From assembly GCF_001938565.1 (NCBI RefSeq), contig NZ_MSYM01000017.1:186001-250000 (forward strand): a stretch of DNA of 64,000 nucleotides, given 5' to 3'. The position numbers were made by a program, and so were the translations under genes. Positions 51,763 through 61,958 of the stretch are shown here, in pieces (positions within the stretch are counted from its first letter, which is position 1; every line of letters begins with the position of its first letter). Source of the stretch: Rhodoferax antarcticus ANT.BR. Lineage in GTDB: Bacteria > Pseudomonadota > Gammaproteobacteria > Burkholderiales > Burkholderiaceae_C. Under the pieces are notes generated by a model. It did not search any database. It was not told where the DNA came from and saw only the letters and a list, made by a program, of their open reading frames with translations.

Positions 51763-53631
51763 ATGTCCATCCCACATACCTTTGTTCAGGAGTTACTCGC
51801 GCGCGCCGACGTGGTGGAGATCGTTGGCCGCTATGTGCAGCTCAAAAAGGGCGGCGCCAATTTCATGGGGCTGTGCCCGTTTCACAGCGAAAAGTCGCCG
51901 TCTTTCTCGGTCAGCCCGACCAAGCAGTTCTACCACTGCTTTGGCTGCGGCAAAAGCGGAGACGCCATCAGTTTCTTGACGGAACACGCGGGCATGACTT
52001 TCGTTGAAGCAGTAGAAGATTTAGCCCAACAGTTTGGCATGCAGGTGCCCGAAGACGACGCCAGCCCGCAGGACCGCGCCCGCGCCGCCGAACAGCGACA
52101 AAAACAGCACACCCTGAACGACGTGCTGGAAAAAGCCTGCCATGCCTACCAAAAAAACCTGAAAGTCTCGCCACGGGCGGTGAGCTACTTCAAGGGCCGG
52201 GGTTTGTCGGGCGTGGTGGCCAAACAGTTTGGCCTGGGCTACGCACCCGAGGGCTGGCGCAGCCTGGCCAGTGTCTTCCCGGCCTATGACGATCCACTGC
52301 TGGTCGAAAGCGGTCTGGTGATCCTGAACGAGGAAGACGGCGGAGAAGCCAAACGCTACGACCGCTTTCGCGACCGTGTGATGTTCCCGATCCGCAACAT
52401 CAAGGGTGAATGCATCGGTTTTGGTGGGCGCGTGCTGGGGGACGACAAACCCAAGTACCTCAACTCCCCCGAAACCCCGGTGTTCAGCAAAGGCCGCGAA
52501 CTCTACGGCCTGTTTGAAGCCCGGGGCGCTTTGCGCGAACACGGCTACGCGCTGGTCACCGAAGGCTACATGGACGTGGTGGCGCTCGCTCAACTGGGTT
52601 TTCCCAACGCAGTGGCAACCCTGGGCACCGCCTGCACGGCTGAGCATGTGCACAAGCTGTTTCGATTTACCGATTCGGTGGTGTTCAGTTTTGATGGGGA
52701 CAGCGCAGGCCGACGTGCTGCACGCAAGGCGCTGGACGCCGCCCTGCCATTGGCCAGCGATGTGCGCAGCATCAAGTTCCTCTTTTTGCCGCCCGAGCAC
52801 GACCCCGACAGCTTTATCCGCGAACATGGCAAGGAGGCATTTGCCCGCTATGTCAGCGAAGCCGTGCCCTTGAGCCGCTTTTTGCTGGACGCTGCCCGTG
52901 ACGGCTGTGATCTGCACACCGCCGAGGGGCGCTCGCACCTGTCCAGCAATGCCAAACCGCTGTGGGAGTTGTTGCCGGCTGGTGCCCTGAAGCAGCAGTT
53001 GCTGACTGAGATCGCCGATCTGGTGCAACTCTCCAGCCGCGAACTCACCGACGTGTGGTACCCGGCACAAACCAAAGCCAAGTCGCAACGCGCACGCAGG
53101 GAAAACTATCAAAATGATAGTGACTACCGCAACAAGGACGGTGGCTACAGCCCTAAATCATATAAATCCAAAAGCAATCCACGCCCCATCGGCAATAGCC
53201 GCCTGCCCGCCAGCCGCGCCGATCACGCCGCCCGTATCCTGCTGGACAACATGGCCGCACTCGATGCCCTGTCTGGCGAAGACCACGGCCTGCTGTGTGG
53301 CCTGGAGGCGCCTTACGGGCCGCTGTTTGCCTGGCTGGAAGCGCAGTTTCATGAGCACGGCGCGCAACCCTGGGTGGCGCTGCGCGAAGGGCTGCAAGGC
53401 CACGAGAGTGAGGCCTTTGCCTTGAAGCTGATGGCCGGCCATGAACTGGGTGTGGACGACGACGCGGCTGAAGCGGCCAACGAATTGCGCCGGTTGCTCA
53501 ACCTGATGTTGATTGACCAGCTCAAAGTGGCAGAGACCGAGGCGCTTGAAGCCTCCAAGGCCGATCCCTCTGCGCTGCAGCGTTACCGAGAATTTCTGAT
53601 CAGACGCAAGGCCTTGAAACCTGCGGCATAG
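51763..53631 (+). CDS. dnaG: DNA primase
   Basis: It makes RNA primers for replication. The 622-residue protein has the zinc finger C38, H41, C59, C62, the TOPRIM core (VTEGYMDVVALAQLG and SFDGDSAGRRAA), and a C-terminal helicase-binding domain from about 480. The linker near residues 446-472 (ENYQNDSDYRNKDGGYSPKS) is low complexity, and its DNA faintly resembles repeat A. Confidence 0.96.
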   Translation: MSIPHTFVQELLARADVVEIVGRYVQLKKGGANFMGLCPFHSEKSPSFSVSPTKQFYHCFGCGKSGDAISFLTEHAGMTFVEAVEDLAQQFGMQVPEDDASPQDRARAAEQRQKQHTLNDVLEKACHAYQKNLKVSPRAVSYFKGRGLSGVVAKQFGLGYAPEGWRSLASVFPAYDDPLLVESGLVILNEEDGGEAKRYDRFRDRVMFPIRNIKGECIGFGGRVLGDDKPKYLNSPETPVFSKGRELYGLFEARGALREHGYALVTEGYMDVVALAQLGFPNAVATLGTACTAEHVHKLFRFTDSVVFSFDGDSAGRRAARKALDAALPLASDVRSIKFLFLPPEHDPDSFIREHGKEAFARYVSEAVPLSRFLLDAARDGCDLHTAEGRSHLSSNAKPLWELLPAGALKQQLLTEIADLVQLSSRELTDVWYPAQTKAKSQRARRENYQNDSDYRNKDGGYSPKSYKSKSNPRPIGNSRLPASRADHAARILLDNMAALDALSGEDHGLLCGLEAPYGPLFAWLEAQFHEHGAQPWVALREGLQGHESEAFALKLMAGHELGVDDDAAEAANELRRLLNLMLIDQLKVAETEALEASKADPSALQRYREFLIRRKALKPAA

Positions 53632-53664
53632 GCACCATCTCAGAAGCTCACACCGCCGAAAAGG

Positions 53665-53670
53665 TATAAT
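53665..53670 (+). promoter_or_regulatory. Possible -10 box of rpoD
   Basis: A perfect TATAAT is located 34 bp after dnaG, about 210 bp before rpoD. No clear -35 box is found, so it is only a candidate. The rest of the 247-bp dnaG-rpoD spacer shows no gene. Confidence 0.35.
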
Positions 53671-53878
53671 CCGGCGCTTTCGCTCAGGCAAGCGCGACAG
53701 CAGCACCTCCGGACCCGGCCAACATGATGCGTACAGATGCATCTGGTCACTTTGCCGCAAGGACTGCATACCAAATGTTCGCCCACCCGTCTTGCCGGAC
53801 ATTGCCCATTTTTTGCGATGTTTTTCCAGCCGCTGGTCCGCCCGCAGCGTTTCACTTTCTTCGTTTTAAGGTTTCTAC

Positions 53879-56224
53879 ATGCCTGCTTCCAAGTCAAAGA
53901 CGCCTGCCGCACCTGCAGCCAAGACCAGCGCTGTCAAAAAAACAGCCAGCAAACCTACTACACCGAAAGAGCCCGTCGTGCCCGTATCCAAGTCCAAAGT
54001 CAAAGCTGTCGTTGAAGAAATCAAGGTCGAGCCTGTTGCCAAACCGGTTGTGAAGACCAAAGCCGCCAAGGCACCCAAGGCACCCAAGGCTGCCGCTGCC
54101 ACAACCGCAGGCGTGCCCACCGCTGCCACCGCCGGTGCCAAGCGCGGTCGCAAACCCAAGGCTGGCAAAGATGCTGCCTCGGTCGATGACATGGACATGT
54201 CCGACATTGAGGAAGACTTGGCGGGTGAACCCGTTGCAGAAACCCCAGAAGTTGTCGAGACAGTAGAAAAAGTCAAACCCTTGCGCATGAAGATTAGCAA
54301 GGCCAAAGAGCGCGCCTTGATGAAAGAATTTGGCCTGGACGAGACCGTCCTGTCAGAAGAAGAAGTCGTCAAACGCCGCCTGAGCCTCAAAGCCCTGCTC
54401 AAGCTCGGCAAAACACGCGGCTACCTGACCCACGGCGAAATTTCCGATCACCTGCCCGACAAGCTGGTGGATGCGGAAACCCTAGAAGTGGTGATCTCAA
54501 TGCTCAATGACATGGGTGTCGCCGTCTACGAGCACACGCCGGATGCCGAAACGCTGTTGTTGAACCAGAACGGCCCCACCGCTGCCACCGAAGAAGAAGC
54601 TGAGGAAGAAGCCGAAGCGGCGCTGTCCACGGTGGACAGCGAGTTTGGCCGCACCACCGACCCGGTGCGCATGTACATGCGCGAGATGGGCACGGTCGAG
54701 TTGCTCACCCGCGAGGGCGAGATCGAGATTGCCAAGCGCATCGAAGGCGGCCTGATGGCGATGATGGAAGCTATTTCCGCCTCGCCCGCCACCATTGAGG
54801 TCATCCTGGCGCTTGGCGAAGACATCCGCAGTGACAAGGTGGTGATCACCACCATCGTTGACGGTTTCACCAACCCCAACGAGGCCGACGACTATGTGGC
54901 CGAAGAAGACTTTGACGAATTTGACGCGGACGACGACGACGACGGCAAGGGTGGCTCAAAAGCGCTGACGAAAAAGCTTGAAGAATTGAAAAAAGAAGCC
55001 ATGAGCCGCTTCGATCGGATGCGCGATTATTTCGGTCAGATCCACACCATCAACGACAAGGAAGGCTACGGCAGCCCTAGCTACCTGAAGACCCAGCGCG
55101 CCTTGTCCGATGAGCTGATGTCGATCCGCTTCACCGCCAAGACCATCGAAAAACTCTGCGACATGGTGCGTGGCCAGGTCGATGACGTGCGCAAGAAAGA
55201 ACGCGAACTGCGCCGCATCATCGTGGACAAATGCGGCTACCCGCAAGCCAGTTTCATTGCCGACTTCAGCGGTCGTGACAAGCACCACAACAAGGTGGCC
55301 AGCCATTTGCTCGACCAGAAATGGATCGAGAAGCATGCGGCGACCGGCAAGCTATGGAGCGCAACCATGGGCCGCAACATTCCGCCGGTTCAGGAGTTGC
55401 AGCAGCGTCTGACGGACATGCAGGCCAAAGTGGTGGTGCCGCTGGACAAGCTCAAAGACATCAACAAGCGCATGAATGAAGGCGAATACGCCTCACGCGC
55501 CGCCAAAAAAGAAATGATCGAGGCCAACTTGCGCCTGGTCATCTCGATTGCCAAAAAGTACACCAACCGCGGCCTGCAGTTCCTGGATCTGATCCAGGAG
55601 GGCAACATTGGGCTGATGAAGGCAGTGGACAAATTTGAATACCGTCGCGGCTACAAATTCAGTACCTACGCCACCTGGTGGATACGCCAGGCGATCACTC
55701 GCTCCATTGCGGACCAGGCGCGCACCATCCGCATTCCGGTGCACATGATCGAAACCATTAACAAGATGAACCGCATCAGCCGCCAGCACCTGCAGGAATT
55801 TGGTTACGAGCCCGATGCCTCCGTGTTGGCCGAGCGCATGGAAATCCCCGAGGACAAGATCCGCAAGATCATGAAAATCGCCAAGGAACCCATTTCGATG
55901 GAAACCCCGATTGGCGACGATGACGACAGCCACTTAGGTGACTTCATCGAAGACGGTGCTAACACCGCGCCGATGGAAGCGGCCATGCAAGCCGGCCTGC
56001 GCGATGTGGTCAAAGACATCCTCGACAGCCTGACCCCGCGCGAAGCCAAAGTGCTGCGCATGCGTTTTGGTATCGAGATGACCAACGACCACACGCTCGA
56101 AGAAGTCGGCAAACAATTTGACGTGACGCGTGAACGCATCCGCCAGATTGAGGCTAAGGCGCTGCGCAAGCTCAAACACCCCAGCCGCTCCGACAAGCTG
56201 CGCAGCTTTACTGACAACCTGTAA
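53879..56224 (+). CDS. rpoD: RNA polymerase primary sigma factor (sigma-70)
   Basis: Main sigma factor. It has 781 residues against 613 in E. coli. The first 85 are Lys/Ala/Pro rich ([20 protein letters not shown]) with tandem repeats, then region 1.1, a non-conserved acidic insert ([14 protein letters not shown]), region 2.4 ([17 protein letters not shown]) and region 4.2 ([18 protein letters not shown]). The dnaG-rpoD order is standard. A long N-terminal extension is usual in Comamonadaceae as far as I recall. Confidence 0.97.
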   Translation: MPASKSKTPAAPAAKTSAVKKTASKPTTPKEPVVPVSKSKVKAVVEEIKVEPVAKPVVKTKAAKAPKAPKAAAATTAGVPTAATAGAKRGRKPKAGKDAASVDDMDMSDIEEDLAGEPVAETPEVVETVEKVKPLRMKISKAKERALMKEFGLDETVLSEEEVVKRRLSLKALLKLGKTRGYLTHGEISDHLPDKLVDAETLEVVISMLNDMGVAVYEHTPDAETLLLNQNGPTAATEEEAEEEAEAALSTVDSEFGRTTDPVRMYMREMGTVELLTREGEIEIAKRIEGGLMAMMEAISASPATIEVILALGEDIRSDKVVITTIVDGFTNPNEADDYVAEEDFDEFDADDDDDGKGGSKALTKKLEELKKEAMSRFDRMRDYFGQIHTINDKEGYGSPSYLKTQRALSDELMSIRFTAKTIEKLCDMVRGQVDDVRKKERELRRIIVDKCGYPQASFIADFSGRDKHHNKVASHLLDQKWIEKHAATGKLWSATMGRNIPPVQELQQRLTDMQAKVVVPLDKLKDINKRMNEGEYASRAAKKEMIEANLRLVISIAKKYTNRGLQFLDLIQEGNIGLMKAVDKFEYRRGYKFSTYATWWIRQAITRSIADQARTIRIPVHMIETINKMNRISRQHLQEFGYEPDASVLAERMEIPEDKIRKIMKIAKEPISMETPIGDDDDSHLGDFIEDGANTAPMEAAMQAGLRDVVKDILDSLTPREAKVLRMRFGIEMTNDHTLEEVGKQFDVTRERIRQIEAKALRKLKHPSRSDKLRSFTDNL

Positions 56225-56342
56225 AGCGTCTGCAGTCACAAGCCACAAAGTGCATCAACACGGCGCTGTGGCTCAGTTCAGGCGACTACACGTCGACCCA
56301 TTTTTTAAATTTTTCTGATTTTTTTCAATGAAGGAGTTACCC

Positions 56343-56696
56343 ATGCACACATTCGAAGCCAAAAACCTGATGCAAGGCATTAACGAGCACTTGGGCCCGT
56401 TTCGCAAAACCCAAAGCGAAACCATGCTGGGATTCGGCCAGATGGCCAAAGCGGCCATGGCTGAAGGCGCTGTGAGTGCCAAGCAAAAGGAACTGATTGC
56501 GCTGGCCATTGGCATCACCTCGCATTGCGGGGGTTGCATCGCCTTTCACATCAAGGCACTGCAGCGCTTGGGTTGCACCCGCGCCGAGTTCGAGGAAACT
56601 TTGAACGTGTGCATTTACATGGCAGGCGGCCCCGGACTGATGATGGTGGCAGACGCTCTGAGCGCCTGGGACGAGATCACCGGCCCGGCTGCCTGA
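56343..56696 (+). CDS. Carboxymuconolactone decarboxylase-family (AhpD-like) protein
   Basis: This 117-residue protein has the AhpD-type redox motif SHCGGCIAFH (C62, C65, H69) and the general base region KQKELIALAIGI. Such proteins have thiol-dependent peroxidase or reductase activity. AAGGAG lies six bases before ATG 56343; an in-frame ATG at 56328 lies inside that signal. It stands alone after rpoD. Confidence 0.88.
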   Translation: MHTFEAKNLMQGINEHLGPFRKTQSETMLGFGQMAKAAMAEGAVSAKQKELIALAIGITSHCGGCIAFHIKALQRLGCTRAEFEETLNVCIYMAGGPGLMMVADALSAWDEITGPAA

Positions 56697-56771
56697 GCTT
56701 GAAGTCGGTCGCCTAAAAACCGCCTGCCGCATCGCACCGGGCAAGAGCCAAGTCTCTTGCCATCAAGCACA

Positions 56772-56826
56772 AAAAGAGCTTCTAGCCCTTATAAAATAAG
56801 GATTAGAAGCTCTTTTATTTGTAGCA
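56772..56826 (+). repeat. Repeat A copy that forms a terminator hairpin
   Basis: AAAAGAGCTTCTA and TAGAAGCTCTTTT make a perfect 13-bp stem; inside it CCTTAT and ATAAGG pair again. The inner sequence TTCTAGCCCTTATA matches repeat A. It lies between the convergent AhpD-like gene and parC and probably ends both transcripts. Confidence 0.75.
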
Positions 56827-56838
56827 ATGAGATCGCTT

Positions 56839-59241
56839 TTACAGCACCCGACTCACGCGCTGCGGCTTAAAGCCCAGGTCGGCGAGCTTGCCTTTACGGC
56901 CACGCACCGCGCGGGCATTGTTCAGGCTGCGGATCTCCAGGGTTTCCTCGCGCGGTTTGCCGCTTCTGCCCAGCCCTTCGATGCTGACGCTGCGGATGTA
57001 GGCGCAAGCCCCCGCCAGCGTGTCTTTGTCTTCCAGGTCAATCAGCATCAGGCCACGCCCGCCGTTGGGCATGGTGCGCAACTCACTGAGCTCAAAGCTC
57101 AGAATGCGCCCACCGGTTGACGCACAGGCCACATGGCTGGCTGCGGGCAGCGGCACCGAGCCAGCGTCGCAAACCACCACCGAAGGCGCGCACAGGGTTT
57201 CGCCCGCATTGACCGTCACAAATGCCTTGCCCGCCTTGAACTTGGATGTCATCTGCTCGACCGTTGCCATGAAGCCATAGCCGCCCGAACTGCACAGCAG
57301 CAAGCTGGCACTGGCTGGACCGGCAAAGTAGTAGAGCAGTTGTGTCCCGGCCTCCAGCTCGATCAGGCTGGTGATGGGTTGACCGTCGCCGCGGCCACCG
57401 GGCAGCAGTGACAGCGGCACCGAATACACCCGTCCGTTGGAGCCAAAGGCCAGCAGGGTGTCCACGGTGCGGCATTCAAAGCTGCCGTACAGCGCGTCGC
57501 CGGCCTTGAAGGTGAAGTCGGCAGGTGTGGCGCTGCTGGTGCCATTGGTTGCGGCTGCGGCGACCTTGTCCTTGGCCCAGCCTTTTTGCGCACGCACCCA
57601 GCCTTTTTGACTGACGACCACGGTGACGGGCTCGTCCACCACTTTGACTTCAAGAACCACTTTCTTTTCAGCCTGGATCAACGTGCGGCGCGGGTCGGCA
57701 AAGGTTTTGGCATCAAGCTCGATTTCCTTGATCATCAGGCGGCGCAATGTGGCCGGGCTGCCCAGAATCTCTTCCAGCTTTTGCCGCTCAGTGCGCAGCG
57801 TGCTAAGTTCCTGCTCAATCTTGATGGCTTCCAGCCGGGCCAATTGGCGCAGGCGGATTTCGAGAATGTCTTCAGCTTGGGCGGAGGACAGCTTGAAGCG
57901 CTCGATCAGCGCCGCCTTCGGGTCGTCCGCCTGGCGGATGATGGCGATCACCTCGTCAATATTGAGCAGCACCAGCGCCCGGCCCTCCAGGATGTGGATG
58001 CGCTCCAGCACCTTGTTCAGCCGATGGCGCGAACGCCGCTCAATGGTGGTTTGGCGAAACGCAATCCACTCGGTGAACATCTGGCGCAGCGACTTTTGCG
58101 TGGGCCGGCCATCCAGACCGATCATGGTCAGGTTGATTGGGCTGCTGGTCTCCAGGCTGGTATGGGCCAGCAGTGTATTGATCAGCTCCTGCTGGCTGAT
58201 GCGGCTGGTTTTGGGCTCACACACCAAGCGCACAGCCGCGTCCTTGCTGGACTCGTCGCGCACGCCGTCCAGCACCGACAGCAGCGTGGCCTTGAGCTGG
58301 TTTTGCTCCAGGCTCAAGGCCTTCTTGCCCGCCTTCACCTTGGGGTTGCTGATGTCTTCGATTTCTTCGAGCACGCGCTGGGTGCTGACGCCGGGCGGCA
58401 ATTCGGTCACCACCAGTTGCCACTGGCCGCGCGCCAGGTCTTCAATCTTCCAGCGCGCACGGCATTTGAGGGAGCCGCGACCGCTGCGGTAGGCATCGGC
58501 AATGTCGCCCGCGCTGCTGATGATCTGGCCGCCGCCGGGGTAGTCCGGGCCGGGCACCAACGCGAACAACTCGTCTTCAGTGAGCGTGGGTGACTTGATC
58601 AGCGCCACGCAGGCATCGGCCACTTCGCGCAGGTTGTGGCTGGGGATTTCAGTGGCCAAACCGACTGCAATGCCGCTGGCACCGTTAAGCAGCGCAAACG
58701 GCAGGCGTGCGGGTAACCGGCGCGGTTCTTCGGTTGAGCCATCGTAATTGGGGGTGAAATCGACCGTGCCTTCGTCGATTTCGTCGAGCAGCAGGCTGGT
58801 GATTTTCGCCAGCCGTGCTTCGGTGTAACGCATGGCAGCAGCACCGTCGCCGTCCCGGGAGCCAAAGTTGCCCTGGCCGTCAATCAGCGGGTAGCGCTGC
58901 GAAAAGTCCTGCGCCATGCGCACCAGCGCGTCATACGCGGCGCTGTCGCCGTGCGGGTGGTAGCGCCCCAGCACATCGCCCACCACGCGCGCACACTTGA
59001 CCGGCTTGGCGCCGACGTTGCCATTGGTCCCGCCAAAGCCCAGGCCCATGCGCGACATGGCGTAAAGAATGCGCCGCTGCACCGGCTTTTGGCCGTCGCA
59101 CACATCGGGCAAGGCGCGGCCCTTGACCACGCTCAGGGCGTACTCAAGGTAGGCGCGCTGGGCATAGCTGGCCAGATTCAGCTCGTCGTCACTGCCTGGT
59201 TCTGAAGGCGTCAGCAAATCAATGATGGGTTGGTCGGTCAT
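56839..59241 (-). CDS. parC: DNA topoisomerase IV, subunit A
   Basis: It decatenates chromosomes with ParE. The 800-residue protein has the catalytic Y139 ([10 protein letters not shown]). The quinolone region [18 protein letters not shown] keeps the usual Ser (S100) and Asp (D104). The N-terminus [22 protein letters not shown], quoted here in part, favours ParC over GyrA, and parE follows on the same strand side. The C-terminal pinwheel is present. Confidence 0.94.
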   Translation of the reverse strand: MTDQPIIDLLTPSEPGSDDELNLASYAQRAYLEYALSVVKGRALPDVCDGQKPVQRRILYAMSRMGLGFGGTNGNVGAKPVKCARVVGDVLGRYHPHGDSAAYDALVRMAQDFSQRYPLIDGQGNFGSRDGDGAAAMRYTEARLAKITSLLLDEIDEGTVDFTPNYDGSTEEPRRLPARLPFALLNGASGIAVGLATEIPSHNLREVADACVALIKSPTLTEDELFALVPGPDYPGGGQIISSAGDIADAYRSGRGSLKCRARWKIEDLARGQWQLVVTELPPGVSTQRVLEEIEDISNPKVKAGKKALSLEQNQLKATLLSVLDGVRDESSKDAAVRLVCEPKTSRISQQELINTLLAHTSLETSSPINLTMIGLDGRPTQKSLRQMFTEWIAFRQTTIERRSRHRLNKVLERIHILEGRALVLLNIDEVIAIIRQADDPKAALIERFKLSSAQAEDILEIRLRQLARLEAIKIEQELSTLRTERQKLEEILGSPATLRRLMIKEIELDAKTFADPRRTLIQAEKKVVLEVKVVDEPVTVVVSQKGWVRAQKGWAKDKVAAAATNGTSSATPADFTFKAGDALYGSFECRTVDTLLAFGSNGRVYSVPLSLLPGGRGDGQPITSLIELEAGTQLLYYFAGPASASLLLCSSGGYGFMATVEQMTSKFKAGKAFVTVNAGETLCAPSVVVCDAGSVPLPAASHVACASTGGRILSFELSELRTMPNGGRGLMLIDLEDKDTLAGACAYIRSVSIEGLGRSGKPREETLEIRSLNNARAVRGRKGKLADLGFKPQRVSRVL

Positions 59242-59375
59242 AAGTCAGTCGATTGAATTTTTTTGAATAGTTGGGGCTAGACGCTGCTTCGGTGACGGTC
59301 GTCAGTTAGCGAGTTGCTGTCGGTGTACTTCTGAATGTTCTTTGTCTGGTGGCCTGTTGGTCAGCGCTACGCCGC

Positions 59376-59436
59376 AAGGGGTATGGGGGCTTTCTCATAC
59401 TGGAGTACCAGAAATCGTCAGCCGCCCATACCCCTT
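59376..59436 (-). repeat. Conserved-loop, variable-stem hairpin, copy 2
   Basis: Arms AAGGGGTATGGGGGC (59376-59390) and GCCGCCCATACCCCTT (59421-59436) are complementary apart from one extra base. On the minus strand the loop reads TGACGATTTCTGGTACTCC, then AGTATGAGAA, as in copy 1 with few changes. Confidence 0.85.
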
Positions 59437-59585
59437 ACTGCTTCGAGTGTGTGGTGGGCATAGTCTCAATGCACTGAAGGCACGACCCGAAAAACATGCT
59501 TGAAGTGCCTGCGCTGGAAGGTGCTGGTCTTTGGAAACTATTAAATGTCTTGGCTTTAGAGGCACGTCGCAAACCGATCGTCGCG

Positions 59586-59655
59586 CAGTGGCCGGATTTG
59601 GCGGGCGACAATTTCTGGTACCCCAGTATGCGGAGCCCGCCAAATCCGGCCGCTG
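59586..59655 (+). repeat. Conserved-loop, variable-stem hairpin, copy 3
   Basis: Arms at 59586-59605 and 59635-59655 pair over about 20 bases with one G-T. The stem sequence (GGCCGGATTTGGCGGGC) is unrelated to the other copies except next to the loop. The loop holds TTTCTGGTACCCCAGTATG. Confidence 0.85.
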
Positions 59656-59755
59656 TGCAGCGCACACCAAAACCGTACCCAAGCGTTCCAGCAGCTCAAG
59701 CAACGCGAAAAGCACCACCCTCTCAAACATCAAACGCCACCCAGCCAAAACAAAA

Positions 59756-59821
59756 TTTCATATAAGAAATAAGCCTCTAGCCCTTATGCAATAAGCGCAA
59801 GCAGCTATAAAAATAGAAGCT
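59756..59821 (-). repeat. Dispersed repeat A after parE
   Basis: On the minus strand it reads ATAGCTGCTTGCGCTTATT, then GCATAAGGGCTAGAGGC, then TTATTTCTTATATGAAA. It is very close to the copy at 45081-45148. Confidence 0.85.
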
Positions 59822-61790
59822 AAATATCCACCTCTACTGAATCCCCATGCAGTTCCATCAACTCGCGCCGGGCAGCGGCTTCCCCCTTGCCCATCAGTTT
59901 GGTCATCAGCGCCGAGGTCTGCGCAAAATCTATCGCACCCAAGTGCACTGGCAGCAAACGGCGGGTGTCGGGGTTCAGCGTGGTGTCCCACAACTGCTCG
60001 GCGTTCATCTCACCCAGGCCCTTGAAGCGGCTGATGCTCCAGGCGCCCTCGCGCACACCTTCCTTGCGCAGTTTGTCCAGAATCGCCGTCAACTCACCGT
60101 CATCCAGCGCATAGGCCTTGGACGCGGGCTTCTTGCCACGCGCCGGCGCGTCCACCCGAAACAGCGGCGGACGCGCCACAAAAATGTGCCCCGCATCCAC
60201 CAGCTTGGGAAAGTGTTTGAAAAATAGCGTGAGCAGCAGCACCTGAATGTGCGAGCCATCCACATCAGCATCACTCAGGATACAAATCTTGCCGTAACGC
60301 AGGCCGCTCAGGTCGGGCGTGTCATTGGGGCCATGCGGGTCCACACCGATAGCCACAGAAATATCGTGAATTTCGTTGTTGGCAAACAGCCGGTCGCGCT
60401 CGACCTCCCAGGTGTTGAGCACTTTGCCGCGCAACGGCAGCACCGCCTGGCTTTCCTTGTTGCGACCCATCTTGGCGCTGCCACCGGCGGAGTCGCCTTC
60501 TACCAGAAACACCTCGTTCTCGGTGATGTCGCGGCTTTCGCAGTCGGTCAGCTTGCCTGGCAACACCGCCACACCCGAGCCCTTGCGCTTTTCGACCTTC
60601 TGGCCGGCTTTCTGACGGCTTTGCGCGGCTTTGATAGCGAGTTCGGCCAGTTTTTTGCCGTGCTCCACGTTCTGGTTCAGCCACAACTCCAGCGCTGGGC
60701 GCACAAAGCTCGACACCAGCCGCACCGCGTCACGCGAATTGAGGCGCTCCTTGATCTGGCCCTGAAACTGCGGGTCCAGCACCTTGGTGGACAGCACATA
60801 GCTGGCGCGCGCAAACACATCATCGGGCAACAGCTTGACGCCTTTGGGCAGCAGCGAATGGAGTTCCACAAAACTTTTCACCGCCGTAAACAGCCCGTCA
60901 CGCAGACCGGACTCATGCGTGCCGCCCGCGGTGGTGGGAATCAGGTTGACATAGCTTTCCCGCACTGGCTGGCCGTCTTCGGTGAAGGCCACGCACCAGG
61001 CAGCGCCTTCTCCGTCGGCAAAACTGTCGTGCTGGGCATCGGCAAAACCTTCGCCTTCCAGCACCGGAATGATCGGCTCACCCGCCAGGGTTTGCGTCAG
61101 GTAGTCACGCAGGCCGCCCTTGAACACCCAGGTTTGGGCTTCTTTGGTCTTTTCCTGTAGCAGCGACACCGTCACACCAGGCATCAGCACCGCCTTGCTG
61201 CGCAGCAGGTGTTCCAAATGGGCCATCGGCAAGGTCATCGACTCGAAATATTTGGCGTCTGGCCAGACGCGCACCAGCGTGCCGCTACGGCGCTCGCCGT
61301 CGCCTGCAGGGCGCACGGTCAGGGGCTCAATCACATCACCGCCCGAAAACACCAGCCGCGCCACCTGGTTTTCACGGTAAGTGGTGGCTTCGAGCCGGGT
61401 GCTCAACGCGTTGGTCACACTCACACCCACGCCATGCAAGCCGCCAGAAAAGCTGTAGGCACCGCCCTTGCCCTTGTCAAACTTGCCACCGGCGTGCAAC
61501 TGGGTAAACACCAGTTCGATCACCGGCGCGTTCTCGGTCGGGTGCAGGCCAAACGGGATGCCGCGGCCATCGTCTTCGATGCTGACTGAGCCATCAACGT
61601 GCACCGTCACCTTGATTTTTTTGCCATGACCAGCCAGGGCTTCATCGGCGGCGTTGTCGAGCACTTCCTGGATGATGTGCATCGGGTTATCAGTGCGGGT
61701 GTACATGCCCGGGCGCTGTTTGACGGGCTCCAGCCCTTTCAACACGCGGATCGAGCCTTCAGAGTATTCGAGATTGGGTTTGGTTGCCAT
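59820..61790 (-). CDS. parE: DNA topoisomerase IV, subunit B
   Basis: The ATPase subunit. It has 656 residues: GHKL ATP site (EDDGRGIPFG), transducer domain, and TOPRIM with EGDSAGGSAKMGRNKESQA, PLRGKVLNTWE and ILSDADVDGSHIQ. The length and the PLRGKVLNTWEV variant fit ParE rather than GyrB. It lies upstream of parC on the same strand. Confidence 0.95.
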   Translation of the reverse strand: MATKPNLEYSEGSIRVLKGLEPVKQRPGMYTRTDNPMHIIQEVLDNAADEALAGHGKKIKVTVHVDGSVSIEDDGRGIPFGLHPTENAPVIELVFTQLHAGGKFDKGKGGAYSFSGGLHGVGVSVTNALSTRLEATTYRENQVARLVFSGGDVIEPLTVRPAGDGERRSGTLVRVWPDAKYFESMTLPMAHLEHLLRSKAVLMPGVTVSLLQEKTKEAQTWVFKGGLRDYLTQTLAGEPIIPVLEGEGFADAQHDSFADGEGAAWCVAFTEDGQPVRESYVNLIPTTAGGTHESGLRDGLFTAVKSFVELHSLLPKGVKLLPDDVFARASYVLSTKVLDPQFQGQIKERLNSRDAVRLVSSFVRPALELWLNQNVEHGKKLAELAIKAAQSRQKAGQKVEKRKGSGVAVLPGKLTDCESRDITENEVFLVEGDSAGGSAKMGRNKESQAVLPLRGKVLNTWEVERDRLFANNEIHDISVAIGVDPHGPNDTPDLSGLRYGKICILSDADVDGSHIQVLLLTLFFKHFPKLVDAGHIFVARPPLFRVDAPARGKKPASKAYALDDGELTAILDKLRKEGVREGAWSISRFKGLGEMNAEQLWDTTLNPDTRRLLPVHLGAIDFAQTSALMTKLMGKGEAAARRELMELHGDSVEVDI

Positions 61791-61958
61791 GGCGGGCGAT
61801 TGTAGTGACGGGCCGCTTTTTCACTGGATGCAACCCCAGTTAACCAAAGAAAATAGGCGTGCCAGCCAGCTCGGAGCCGCCCAACCATCCCTGCAAACAC
61901 CGTCCTGATCACCATCCCTTGCTGCAAAACTTGTGTGCTGATTCGCTATATTCGCACC

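Larger units (their letters stand above)
59242..59819. other. Repeat-rich 578-bp spacer between parE and parC
   Basis: No gene is seen. It contains two conserved-loop hairpins in opposite orientation (59376-59436, 59586-59655), the 149 bp between them with a GGCAC/GTGCC inverted repeat near 59480-59511, and a repeat A copy next to the parE stop. Short open frames here are produced by the hairpins. Confidence 0.6.

Noticed and set aside
53100-53165. Repeat A copy in the dnaG linker
   Set aside because: The outer parts match faintly (AACTATCAAAATGATAG and CATATAAAT), but the diagnostic TATAAGGGCTAGAGG core is too diverged to list as a copy.
57586-58593. 335-codon open frame antisense to parC
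   Set aside because: Shadow frame with the same biased composition; parC is certain on the other strand.
59395-59748. 117-codon minus-strand frame in the parE-parC spacer
   Set aside because: Most of it is the two hairpin elements read through (YWGTRN-like peptides); similar peptides arise wherever the element occurs.
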